Shown here one piece after another: positions 1 to 5,936 of a DNA stretch of 11,224 nt. The notes below the pieces were generated by a model that was not told the DNA's origin, searched no databases, and was given only the letters and a program-made list of their open reading frames with translations. The stretch is from QHCF01 sp003244275. Lineage in GTDB: Bacteria > Actinomycetota > Acidimicrobiia > Acidimicrobiales > QHCF01. Position 1 is the stretch's first letter, and each line of letters begins with the position of its first letter. The stretch covers positions 1 through 11,224 of the forward strand of contig DAIROT010000063.1 of the NCBI GenBank assembly GCA_036806345.1, read 5' to 3'. The position numbers and the translations under genes are program-made.

Positions 1-234
1 CTCAACGCCGAGGTCACGGCGAAGCCGATCTACACCACTGCGCGGGGCGCCATCGTTCGGTTGCTGGCGATGCGAGTCCGTTCGGCCCTGGAGACCATCC
101 TGGCATCCCTGCCTGAAGGCCCCGCCGATGACTTCGAAAGAGGGTGGATCTCCACCGGCGCCGCCGACCTCTACGAGGCCACCATGGGCCGCACCGAGGT
201 ACTGGCGGCGGCCGTTGGGCAGTTCGACTCCTAA
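1..234 (+). CDS. 3' end of an unidentified protein (77 aa visible)
   Basis: The frame is open from the first base and ends at a TAA (232-234), so only the C-terminal 77 residues are present. The fragment is an amphipathic, Ala/Leu-rich helical stretch (ALETILASLPEGP) followed by a second helix (AADLYEATMGRTEVLAAAV) and the end QFDS. Codon use is GC-rich like the neighbours and no internal stop occurs, so it looks like a real gene tail. I do not recognise the family: no catalytic motif falls in the visible part. It converges on the acetyltransferase gene with a 41-bp gap, so it is not in an operon with anything visible here. Confidence 0.6.
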   Translation, partial: LNAEVTAKPIYTTARGAIVRLLAMRVRSALETILASLPEGPADDFERGWISTGAADLYEATMGRTEVLAAAVGQFDS

Positions 235-275
235 TGAACAAGCCTATGGCCCAGGCCAGGTGGCCGGCTCGGCAC

Positions 276-830
276 TCAATCGTCGGCCAGCTCATCGGCC
301 AGCAGGTCCATGAGCAGGCCGTCGTGCCAGCCCGCCCCGTCGGCGTCGCGTTCGTAGCGGCGCAGCACGCCGACGGGGCGAAATCCCACCGCTGTATAGC
401 ACCGGATGGCCGCCTGGTTGTCCGCCGCCGGATCGATGACCAGCCGATGGTGGCCCTTGTCCCGCACCAGGTGGCGGGCCAGCGTGCCCAGGGCGTCACG
501 TCCGATGCCCATGCTGTGCACGGCCGGATCGATGAAGATGTCCAGCGACGCGTGCCGGTAGGTCGCCTCGGTCTCTTGGCTGTACTGCACGAGCCCCCGC
601 ACCACCCCTTCGACCAGGACACTGAACCGTGTCGCCGACACATCGTCGAAGGGCCACCGCGGGGAGGCATCCTCGTCCCCCCAGCGCAGCCGGACCTCGG
701 GCGTGTCCAGGATCCGCCGCAGGTCGGCAACGTGGGCGGGGGAGACTGGCATCAGGACTACCCGCTGGCCGACCAGCTCCAATCGGCCGGGCGCCCCTAA
801 TGGCTCGAAGCGCCTGTCGCTCAGCTCCAA
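276..830 (-). CDS. GNAT-family N-acetyltransferase, AAC(6')/RimL-like
   Basis: Predicted cytoplasmic acetyl-CoA-dependent N-acyltransferase of 184 aa, a usual length for single-domain GNAT enzymes. The acetyl-CoA pyrophosphate-binding loop is visible as HSMGIGRDAL (about residues 105-114), preceded by the strand HASLDIFIDP. The next conserved block, IDPAADNQAAIRCYTAVGF (132-150), closely resembles the corresponding block of aminoglycoside 6'-N-acetyltransferases. The real substrate cannot be read from sequence; a small amine or a protein N-terminus are equally possible. The start is TTG (828-830), supported by a GAGGG six bases upstream; a second TTG at residue 17 is an alternative. The gene begins 9 bp after the stop of the 107-aa gene, so it is probably the last gene of the DUF4331 operon. 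Confidence 0.88.
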   Translation of the reverse strand: MELSDRRFEPLGAPGRLELVGQRVVLMPVSPAHVADLRRILDTPEVRLRWGDEDASPRWPFDDVSATRFSVLVEGVVRGLVQYSQETEATYRHASLDIFIDPAVHSMGIGRDALGTLARHLVRDKGHHRLVIDPAADNQAAIRCYTAVGFRPVGVLRRYERDADGAGWHDGLLMDLLADELADD

Positions 831-839
831 TCCTGACCC

Positions 840-1163
840 TCAGCGCCAGTCAAGCTCGGTTACCTGGCCGCCGGCGATCGACACGGTCGCAGCTGGCGTG
901 GCTGGTTCCTTCCAGAGGGTGTACTCACCCGCCAGCAGCGATCCGTAGACGGCCGCGAACAGGCGTTGTTGGCCCACAAGGCGGGGGTGGACGGCCACGT
1001 GAGTCCTGGGCGCATCGCTACCATCCCGGCTGATCTCGATCTCGGCACCCGCCAGGGCGGGGGGGACGTAGAGGATAAGCGCTCCCATGTCCCCTCCGAT
1101 GTCGAGTACCACCGGGCTGTCCGGCCGGGGAGGATCCTGTCCCTCCCCGGCCACCTCTTGCAT
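840..1163 (-). CDS. Conserved hypothetical protein of the DUF4331 cluster (107 aa)
   Basis: A 107-residue soluble protein with no signal peptide and no membrane segment. The core reads DIGGDMGALILYVPP, then AGAEIEIS, RTHVAVHPR, FAAVYGSLLAGEYTLW, and ends VSIAGGQVTELDW. This alternation of short beta strands and turns, ending in a GEYTLW strand, suggests a small beta-sandwich like transthyretin or carboxypeptidase-regulatory domains. That fold assignment is inference. From memory, similar short proteins occur beside DUF4331 genes in other actinobacteria. The ATG lies 9 bp after the DUF4331 stop and 9 bp precede the acetyltransferase start, so co-transcription is very likely. No enzymatic residues are evident; a structural or binding role is more plausible. 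Confidence 0.75.
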   Translation of the reverse strand: MQEVAGEGQDPPRPDSPVVLDIGGDMGALILYVPPALAGAEIEISRDGSDAPRTHVAVHPRLVGQQRLFAAVYGSLLAGEYTLWKEPATPAATVSIAGGQVTELDWR

Positions 1164-1172
1164 CCTGTCGCC

Positions 1173-2663
1173 TTAGTAGACGTTTACCGGGAACGGTGTG
1201 TCGTCGTCCGCCGGAGCGTCGTAACCGGCGTGCGGCGTGCCCAGGTACGGGAAAATGGGCAGGTAGTGGACGGTGTTCTTGGCCGTCGTGTCGGTGTTGC
1301 TGGAGGTCAGTCCCGGGGTGATGGCCCCGGCGGCCGAATCCGGCTTGTAGTTGGGGTCTATCAGTGGATAGGTCGCCCCGGCCAGAGCCCGCAGCTCGAT
1401 GGTGGTCACGTCGTCGAACACCCGACGGCCGTTGGGGAAGCCGGCCGGGTCTCCGCCGATGAGGCCCAGGTTGCTGGGGTTGGTGGTCGTGGGGGGAATG
1501 GCCATGTTGAGACGCAGCAGATCGGACTTGTGCGTTCCGGTGGTGTTCTGGAAGGTGCCCAACCCGGGCAGCTTCGGCGGGAGGCCGGTGAGGAATATGG
1601 CCTCGATGTCGGCCCGGGGCTTGCCCGACTTGTTGAGCTCGTCCAACTTGGGGAACACGCCGGGGTACAGCACCGGTAGCAGCCCGGCCAGCTCAGGATG
1701 GGCGAAGAACTTGGTGAACTGGCGGTCGTTGACCGGCGGCTGGGCGTTGAAGAAGTCCTTGCGCCCAATGGGGATGAGCACCTCGTTGACCAACGGGTTG
1801 GCCAGGCGGGAGACCTGGACGAAGGGACCGGCACCAACCACCCTGCCGTCATCCTCGAACAGCCGCGCCTTCTGGCGCCGGGCGATGGCCCACACACCCA
1901 CCGTGGAGGTGGGATCCTTGGCCTCGATGGGCCTCTGGCCGTTGGAGATGAGGTCGGTCTTGGGCACCTGAATGGCGATGGAGTGGATGTTCTTGCCCTT
2001 GGTGCTGTTGCGGCCAGGCCTGCTTTGGGGCATTTTGGCAAGGCCGCCGAAGGTAGTGTGTGAACTCTCGAATGGGCGCAAGTCGCCCAAATCGAAGATG
2101 GCGCCCAGGTCCACGTAGAAGCCCTCGGCCCGCTGGCCGGCGAAGACAGTGCGCCCACCGGACAGGAAGTGGATGCCCATGTTGGCCAGCGGGACGTAAT
2201 CGGGAGTGGAGAACTTGCCCACGTTGCACGGGGGGCAGGTCAGGTTGCTCCCCAGCCTCTCGCCCCGGCCCAGGTCGGCCAGGTCACGGCCGCCGGAACG
2301 TCCCTCGGCCACCTGGTAGCGGGTCACATTGTAGAACTGCTTGCGGTTCCAGTTCTTGTCGGTGATGGTCGTGATCGGCCCCACGTTGTACAAGAAGGTG
2401 GTGGGGATGGTGTTGACACTGCGGAATTTGAACTGGTACACGACCTCGGCCAGCCCATCGCCGTCGTTGTCGATGTTGATCTCGTAGCTGACGTCGTCGC
2501 CAAATTCAAAGAAGTTGGGGCCGCCGTCGGGGTCCTCCAGGGGAACGAAGTTGGCGATCAGGGTGACGGTCTCAGGCTTGTCTGGGCTCACGAAGGCATA
2601 GACGTCGGTGTTGTCAGCCACCGGATCCTTGCTGATCTGGGGGGCTTCTCTGTGGGATGACAT
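1173..2663 (-). CDS. DUF4331 domain-containing protein (496 aa)
   Basis: The N-terminus SSHREAPQISKDPVADNTDVYAF is the hallmark of DUF4331 proteins, whose biochemical function is unknown. An acidic calcium-loop-like segment follows at residues 64-72 (INIDNDGDGLAEV), within the strand pattern typical of the family, and the C-terminal half contains the family's RVFDDVTTIELRALAG block. The ATG is preceded by GAGGT at suitable spacing. There is no signal peptide, although the gene upstream encodes a Tat substrate. An unusual CPPC sits at 143-146, where I would expect no cysteine pair. It is the second gene of a probable four-gene operon. The family call is secure; the role (often guessed to be surface-associated or stress-linked) is not known. 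Confidence 0.93.
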   Translation of the reverse strand: MSSHREAPQISKDPVADNTDVYAFVSPDKPETVTLIANFVPLEDPDGGPNFFEFGDDVSYEINIDNDGDGLAEVVYQFKFRSVNTIPTTFLYNVGPITTITDKNWNRKQFYNVTRYQVAEGRSGGRDLADLGRGERLGSNLTCPPCNVGKFSTPDYVPLANMGIHFLSGGRTVFAGQRAEGFYVDLGAIFDLGDLRPFESSHTTFGGLAKMPQSRPGRNSTKGKNIHSIAIQVPKTDLISNGQRPIEAKDPTSTVGVWAIARRQKARLFEDDGRVVGAGPFVQVSRLANPLVNEVLIPIGRKDFFNAQPPVNDRQFTKFFAHPELAGLLPVLYPGVFPKLDELNKSGKPRADIEAIFLTGLPPKLPGLGTFQNTTGTHKSDLLRLNMAIPPTTTNPSNLGLIGGDPAGFPNGRRVFDDVTTIELRALAGATYPLIDPNYKPDSAAGAITPGLTSSNTDTTAKNTVHYLPIFPYLGTPHAGYDAPADDDTPFPVNVY

Positions 2664-2757
2664 GGGTTTACCTCATCTTGGGTCGAAGGGTTGAATACGC
2701 GAAAATGAAGCGCCGCCCAATCAGGCGGGTACGGCCACTTGCGCCTTGCCGGTTGCC

Positions 2758-3054
2758 CTACTGGGTCGCCTTGAACAGCTTGGCCGCCAGCTGTGGGTCT
2801 GTGTAGCTGATCTGGCGAGTGCCGACGAAGAGGTTCATCTCGCCGGTGGCCAGGTCCCGCAGGTGGGCCACGATGGGATCGGCCATGGTGGCTCCGGCCG
2901 GCAGGTCGGCGGCCAGAGAGGACTCCGCCGCTGGCGCCTCCGCAGTTGCGGTCCCCAGCACGGCGGGCAGGAACGGCACGGAAGTCGCCGCACCGGCAGC
3001 CACGGCGGCGATGGATGATCGCTTCAGGAACATCCTCCTGCTCAAGCTCTCCAT
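2758..3054 (-). CDS. Small Tat-exported protein, first gene of the DUF4331 operon
   Basis: A 98-aa protein with a clear twin-arginine signal: SRRMFLKRSS (residues 5-14) followed by an Ala-rich hydrophobic core and an Ala-rich region before a likely signal-peptidase site near residue 38 (TATAEA). The mature part is only about 60 residues and contains IVAHLRDLATGEMNLFVGTR and DPQLAAKLFKATQ. I recall a similar motif in other small actinobacterial Tat proteins but cannot assign a function. The start at 3054 is chosen because GGAGAGGGAG lies 7 nt upstream and the Tat motif then sits at the usual distance; an in-frame start 63 bases further upstream would place 21 extra residues before the signal. 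The DUF4331 gene follows after 94 bp. Mature protein location is predicted to be extracytoplasmic. Confidence 0.82.
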   Translation of the reverse strand: MESLSRRMFLKRSSIAAVAAGAATSVPFLPAVLGTATAEAPAAESSLAADLPAGATMADPIVAHLRDLATGEMNLFVGTRQISYTDPQLAAKLFKATQ

Positions 3055-3258
3055 ACGAAATCTCCCTCTCCGGGGGGTTCGATCCAGGTCCTTGCCAAGG
3101 GCCCCGAACCGCCCCAATTGGTTCGATTGGAACCCTACCCCGACCTCATCCCTGACAAAGGTCGCCCCTGCTGAACGGGCGATGAACAGTTCTCCCCGGC
3201 CTGACCATGGCTGTCGCCGCTGCTGACCAGCCCCTGCTGAGGACGGGTAGCGAGCCTT
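3055..3258 (-). promoter_or_regulatory. Probable promoter/operator region of the DUF4331 operon
   Basis: This 204-bp non-coding stretch separates the methyltransferase stop from the Tat-protein start. It contains an inverted repeat GGTTC-GATTG-GAACC (3120-3134) overlapping the palindrome CCAATTGG (3114-3121). The octamer GGTTCGAT occurs twice, at 3076-3083 and 3120-3127. These are candidate operator elements for an unknown regulator. No confident -35/-10 pair was found. The stretch also holds a lone copy of an IS-like repeat (3178-3197). Confidence 0.4.
3178..3197. repeat. Solitary copy of the IS-like CTCCCC repeat found at 5522-5610
   Basis: The 20 bases here match 16 of 20 positions of the fourth repeat unit at 5588-5607, including a perfect 11-mer CAGTTCTCCCC and an aligned GGCG at the left. 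It lies in the non-coding region between the methyltransferase and the Tat-protein gene. It may be a relic of an IS end, or a shared protein-binding site. Confidence 0.4.
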
Positions 3259-4056
3259 CTAGCGGGGCCAGGACAGGGTGGCCAGTTGAGACGGCGCCTC
3301 AACTTTGAGCTCGGACAGCATCTCGGTCACTTCCGGCTGGCGCTCAGCCGGCAGGCACAGCCGGCGTCGAGCGAAGGCGGCCGTCTCCGCCGGATCATGG
3401 CTACGGAAGCGGCTGGGCATGGCGAAGCGCTCGACGCTCAGGTCGAGCCCCTCGTCCCGGAGCACCTCGATCAGGTCGGCCGCGGTGGGGGTGTCGGGTC
3501 GAACGATGCCATGGAAGTGAAGCCACAGACTGTTGTGGGTCGATTGAGGGTGGCGTTCGGTGACCTCGACTACGACCCGTCGCCGAGCGTGCCCGTCGAG
3601 GGCCTGAATGAAGGGCACGACCAAGGCCACGTTGTAGAGGACGTGATGGCATACGACGACGTCTGTCATCGGAACCTGGTCTTCGACTGCTGGCCACTGG
3701 CCACAAACCTGGTGATGCTCGACGCCGAGGCCATCTGCGCCGGCCGCGAAGGCAGCCAGCATCTCTTGGCTCGGGTCCACTCCGATGATCTGGCCGGCGC
3801 CGTCGCTCAACGCAAGACTGGCTGCGCCGGCGCCGCAGCCCACATCCAGGACCGTGCCGCCGGCGGGCAGGGCGTCGGCCGCCGCCCGCCGGGAGGGGGT
3901 CGGCGCGGTCAGCGCCGTTTGAGCCGCCTTGACGAACCGTTGCGTCGGGTAACCCCACGGCGATTCAGGGGCAACCGCCAGGATGTCTGCTGGGATGGCC
4001 CAGAGGGCCAGGGCCTCGGCCCAACGGCTGGCCGCGTTGCCGCTCGAGCCATTCAT
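3259..4056 (-). CDS. Class I SAM-dependent methyltransferase
   Basis: A 265-aa cytoplasmic protein with a Rossmann-type SAM-binding domain. Motif I is VLDVGCGAGAAS (69-80) and the acidic residue at the end of beta-2 is in IIGVDPSQEML (90-100). A post-I/motif-II region follows, DVVVCHHVLYNV. The order matches the Methyltransf_11/25 type. The substrate-recognition N-terminus (SPWGYPTQRFVKAA) and the C-terminal RFRSHDPAETAAFARRRLCLP do not identify a substrate. The ATG at 4054-4056 has no Shine-Dalgarno; a TAGGCT hexamer lies 6 nt upstream, fitting a leaderless mRNA. It is the first minus-strand gene left of the dif-like site, about 70 bp from it. Confidence 0.88.
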   Translation of the reverse strand: MNGSSGNAASRWAEALALWAIPADILAVAPESPWGYPTQRFVKAAQTALTAPTPSRRAAADALPAGGTVLDVGCGAGAASLALSDGAGQIIGVDPSQEMLAAFAAGADGLGVEHHQVCGQWPAVEDQVPMTDVVVCHHVLYNVALVVPFIQALDGHARRRVVVEVTERHPQSTHNSLWLHFHGIVRPDTPTAADLIEVLRDEGLDLSVERFAMPSRFRSHDPAETAAFARRRLCLPAERQPEVTEMLSELKVEAPSQLATLSWPR

Positions 4057-4062
4057 CGCCGG

Positions 4063-4068
4063 AGCCTA
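4063..4068 (-). promoter_or_regulatory. -10-like element of the methyltransferase gene (leaderless)
   Basis: On the minus strand TAGGCT is followed by six bases and then the ATG, so transcription would start at or next to the start codon. No -35 consensus is obvious. Confidence 0.45.
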
Positions 4069-4126
4069 TCCAGCCGCGGCGAAATGACCGAGGCCGGCTG
4101 ATGGATCTGGGCCCATCAGCCCGATT

Positions 4127-4154
4127 ACTTTACATAAGATACATTATGGGCGGT
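4127..4154 (-). other. dif: dif-like Xer recombination site
   Basis: Read on the minus strand, this 28-bp site has an outer arm ACCGCCCATAA, a 6-bp centre TGTATC and a second arm TTATGTAAAGT. This is the 11-6-11 layout of XerC/XerD sites. Compared from memory with E. coli dif, the XerD-type arm matches 9 of 11 bases, the centre 5 of 6 and the XerC-type arm 7 of 11. The inner CATAA/TTATG inverted repeat is exact. It stands out as an AT-rich island in GC-rich DNA. A second copy was looked for in the window and not found. It could be the chromosomal dif or a site used by a Xer-dependent mobile element; a truncated gene begins exactly at it. Confidence 0.7.
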
Positions 4155-4515
4155 GGAGCAAGTTGCCAGGGAGCGGTTGTTGTACGACGAGACGCTCGGA
4201 CTGCCCGAAGGCATCGTGGGGGCCTTGCTGGCTGTCTACTCCTATCCCGTGACTGACAGCGTCCGCCTGACTGTGAGCGACGTAGTGCTTGCGGTGGCGC
4301 TCATCGAGCCGGTGACCCACGGCTGGGACCTTGCCCTTGCGACCGCACAGCGCGTGACCTTCGAAGAGGACACCGTGGCAGCGCTCCTCGCCGGCGTACA
4401 GCAACTCGGTGACCAGCTCGCCGCGACCGGCATGGACGCACCCGCCCGGTGCGTTGCTGATCAGGTGCCGCCGTTCGAGTGACTGATCGCCGCCCTCGGC
4501 CGAGCGGCCGGCTGA
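4138..4515 (+). pseudogene. Remnant of a TIGR03086/maleylpyruvate-isomerase-like (DinB-fold) gene
   Basis: The fragment encodes the C-terminal part of a mycothiol-dependent maleylpyruvate isomerase-like / TIGR03086 metal-binding protein. The diagnostic VTHGWDLALATAQRVTF contains the metal-ligand histidine of the family. Full-length members are roughly 190-210 aa. Here the frame opens only at 4138, at the centre of the dif-like site, leaving about 114 codons before a TGA at 4480-4482. Beyond that stop the same frame continues LIAALGRAAG to a second TGA (4513-4515). Family members commonly end PPFERLIAxLGR, so the first stop most likely arose from a CGA arginine codon. Both ends are therefore damaged and the N-terminal helices are absent. 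A GTG at 4153 could still start a 109-aa peptide, but function is unlikely. Confidence 0.78.
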
Positions 4516-4649
4516 GTTCGCGGCCCGCGGCTCCCGGACCAGCCGATGCCGATCGGGCCTCGTGCACGCTCGCCGATCGGTCTGCGGAACGTTGACCGCG
4601 TGGCAGGCGGCCCTCATGTCGCGCTGCTCTCGATGAATCCGCGGTGACT

Positions 4650-4668
4650 TGTGCTACGGTGACGCACA
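4650..4668 (+). promoter_or_regulatory. Promoter and candidate operator of the Phd-VapC module
   Basis: The -10-like hexamer TACGGT (4655-4660) is 7 nt before the ATG at 4668. It is flanked by an inverted repeat TGTGC (4650-4654) and GCACA (4664-4668). A protein bound there would cover both promoter and start codon, as expected for autorepression by the antitoxin. Confidence 0.5.
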
Positions 4669-4946
4669 TGGAGTCATCAGTGGGCGTGCGCGAGCTGCGA
4701 CAGAACCTCAGCCGCTATCTGGAGCGCGTGAAGGCGGGCGAGGCGTTCGTGGTGACCGAGCGCGGCAGCGAGGTCGCACGCCTGACTCCGTCGGGTGGTC
4801 GCCAAAGTGCGTTGGCGCGGTTGATCGCCGAGCGGGGCGCAACGATCCCCCAGGGCGATCTGCTCGCCAACCTAAGGACGCGCCATCGCGTCGACGGCCG
4901 TTCGACGGCGGATGTGCTCGCCGAGCAGCGAGAGGAACGCCGCTGA
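4668..4946 (+). CDS. Type II antitoxin, Phd/YefM (prevent-host-death) family
   Basis: A 92-aa antitoxin that would bind and neutralise the VapC encoded immediately downstream and repress its own promoter. The N-terminal Phd/YefM DNA-binding fold is evident from SVGVRELRQNLSRYLERVKAGEAFVVTERGSEVARLTP (residues 4-41). The charged C-terminus (DVLAEQREERR) is the likely flexible toxin-binding tail. The ATG at 4668 is preferred over a GTG 24 bases upstream because family members begin just before the VGVRELR motif and because the promoter hexamer ends 7 nt before it. The stop overlaps the toxin start by four bases (CTGA), typical of translational coupling. The pairing of a Phd-type antitoxin with a PIN toxin is common in actinobacteria. 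Confidence 0.9.
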   Translation: MESSVGVRELRQNLSRYLERVKAGEAFVVTERGSEVARLTPSGGRQSALARLIAERGATIPQGDLLANLRTRHRVDGRSTADVLAEQREERR

Positions 4947-5347
4947 GCACCGGTGCGACGCTCGCCTACCTGGACACTTCTGCGTATGTGAAGTTGATCG
5001 TCGACGAGCCCGAATCCGCGGCCCTGCAGCGTGAGTTGGGTCATTGGTCGGCATGGACATCAAGCGCGCTCCTCGGGGTTGAGGCCGTGCGCGCCTGTCG
5101 GCGCCTGGGCGAGGACGTCGCCGACTCGGCCGAGGCGAGCCTGCGTGACGTCGCGCTGATCCCGATCGACGACGCGGTGCTGACGATCGCGCGACGTCTG
5201 GACCCCAGCGAACTCCGATCGCTGGATGCCATCCACCTAGCGACAGCGCTGAGCATCGCCACCGATCTCGGGGCGCTGTTCAGCTACGACGACCGGCTCA
5301 CAGCGGCGGCCATGGTCGCGGGCCTGCGGGCGCTGACTCCCCACTGA
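4943..5347 (+). CDS. vapC: VapC-type PIN-domain ribonuclease toxin
   Basis: A 134-aa PIN-domain endoribonuclease; characterised VapC family members cut tRNA or rRNA when the antitoxin is lost. All acidic active-site positions are visible: D11 in AYLDTSAYVKL, E47 in ALLGVEAVRA, D95 in SLDAIHLATAL and D116/D117 in FSYDDRL, so the enzyme looks intact. Length is normal. No ATG, GTG or TTG is available near the right place in frame. The best start is CTG (4943-4945), which overlaps the antitoxin TGA and is preceded by GAGAGG seven bases upstream. The start codon is therefore inferred rather than certain. No other coding sequence follows on this strand for about 270 bp. Confidence 0.9.
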   Translation: MSTGATLAYLDTSAYVKLIVDEPESAALQRELGHWSAWTSSALLGVEAVRACRRLGEDVADSAEASLRDVALIPIDDAVLTIARRLDPSELRSLDAIHLATALSIATDLGALFSYDDRLTAAAMVAGLRALTPH

Positions 5348-5521
5348 ACTCGCCACTCCCATGGTTGACCACACCATCCTTGTGAGCCCACGAGCTACCG
5401 CCACGACGAGCCACCCGCTGCTGATAGCCGCGCACGTACCCGTAGCCCACACCTCAACCCCAAGCACACGGCGCCCCAGACCCCAACCAGACTTCCGGCC
5501 AGCGATCACACGGGTGTCGAC
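5348..5521. other. Non-coding stretch between vapC and the IS-like repeats
   Basis: No convincing gene was found on either strand. The minus strand is open for part of it but the translations resemble no known family. It may be IS-derived flank, because a TGT trinucleotide typical of IS21-type termini occurs at 5515, at the edge of the repeat block. Confidence 0.4.
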
Positions 5522-5610
5522 GGCCATGAGATCCTCCCCATAGGCGGACAGGAACCTCCCCGCTGGCGGCCTCCAAAACTCTCCATCGGCGGCCAGCAGT
5601 TCTCCCCAAC
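5522..5610. repeat. Four imperfect 21-23-bp direct repeats, probable IS21-type terminal repeats
   Basis: Four units begin at about 5522, 5543, 5565 and 5588. Each has a GGCGGNC-like left part and a CTCCCC (once CTCTCC) right part. The right-hand hexamers start at 5534, 5556, 5579 and 5602, giving spacings of 22, 23 and 23 bp. IS21-family elements carry several such repeats at each end, bound by the transposase. No transposase gene is present, so this would be an orphan end. The family assignment is inference; the repeat pattern itself is read directly. Confidence 0.6.
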
Positions 5611-5619
5611 AACTGTCGC

Positions 5620-5739
5620 TTGGGGGTGGCCCGGCCATTCCTATCGGGCCTGGAGCACCGCTCGGACGTCCAGCTCTCAACGTTGAGGGACTACATCGAG
5701 GGCCTCGGCGGCCATCTCGAGGTCAGCGCGGTCTTTTGA
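5620..5739 (+). pseudogene. C-terminal remnant of an XRE/HigA-like antitoxin gene
   Basis: In one frame, 39 codons read LGVARPFLSGLEHRSD, then VQLSTLRDYIEGLGG, then HLEVSAVF, followed by TGA (5737-5739). This is the recognition helix and C-terminal part of XRE-family antitoxins of the HigA type, in which an LGV-x-RP-x-(V/L)S-x-LE helix is followed by STLRxYxxxLGGxLE. The N-terminal helices are missing: about ten bases upstream the sequence becomes the IS-like repeat array, so the junction at about 5610-5620 marks an insertion or deletion point. The cognate HigB-type toxin gene, normally just upstream, is also absent. No start codon or promoter serves this fragment. It is too short for the usual gene size but the motif order is specific. 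Confidence 0.7.
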
Positions 5740-5792
5740 CGACATCCAATTGCCGGTCTCGTTTTCTCCACACGACGCTGGCTGAGCGCCCT

Positions 5793-5840
5793 GCCCGGGA
5801 GCTTCATCGCTTCGCTCCGGGCTAGTCGAGTCTCCCGGGC
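5793..5840. repeat. Inverted repeat able to form alternative hairpins
   Basis: GCCCGGGAG (5793-5801) is exactly complementary to CTCCCGGGC (5832-5840). Between them GCTCCGGGC (5814-5822) can also pair with the left arm with one bulge. No U-run follows, so a classical intrinsic terminator is not supported, but a transcription end or a protein site ahead of the next antitoxin gene is possible. Confidence 0.4.
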
Positions 5841-5936
5841 TCGGCTTGCAGCACGGCCGGGTCGGTGATGGTCAACAGGTGCGGGTACTCGGCATGGGGA
5901 AGCGCCCAGGTGGCGCCTTTCGTCCCCCTTCGGACG

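Noticed and set aside
2169..2660. Plus-strand open frame opposite the DUF4331 gene
   Set aside because: Its translation is a Gly/Val-rich shadow without motifs, while the opposite strand encodes clear DUF4331 signatures.
2711..2728. CCGCC-N6-GGCGG hairpin between the Tat gene and the DUF4331 gene as a terminator
   Set aside because: The stem is only 5 bp, there is no U-run, and the flanking genes appear to belong to one operon.
3286..4101. Long plus-strand open frame opposite the methyltransferase
   Set aside because: The minus-strand frame carries complete SAM-binding motifs; the plus frame shows no family motifs and results from GC-rich third positions.
5522..5610. The 22-23-bp repeats as a CRISPR array
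   Set aside because: The units are contiguous with no spacers and are too divergent; no cas genes are present.
5237..5680. Minus-strand open frame covering the vapC end, the repeats and the XRE remnant
   Set aside because: It crosses the repeat array and the real plus-strand features, and the protein sequence resembles nothing known.
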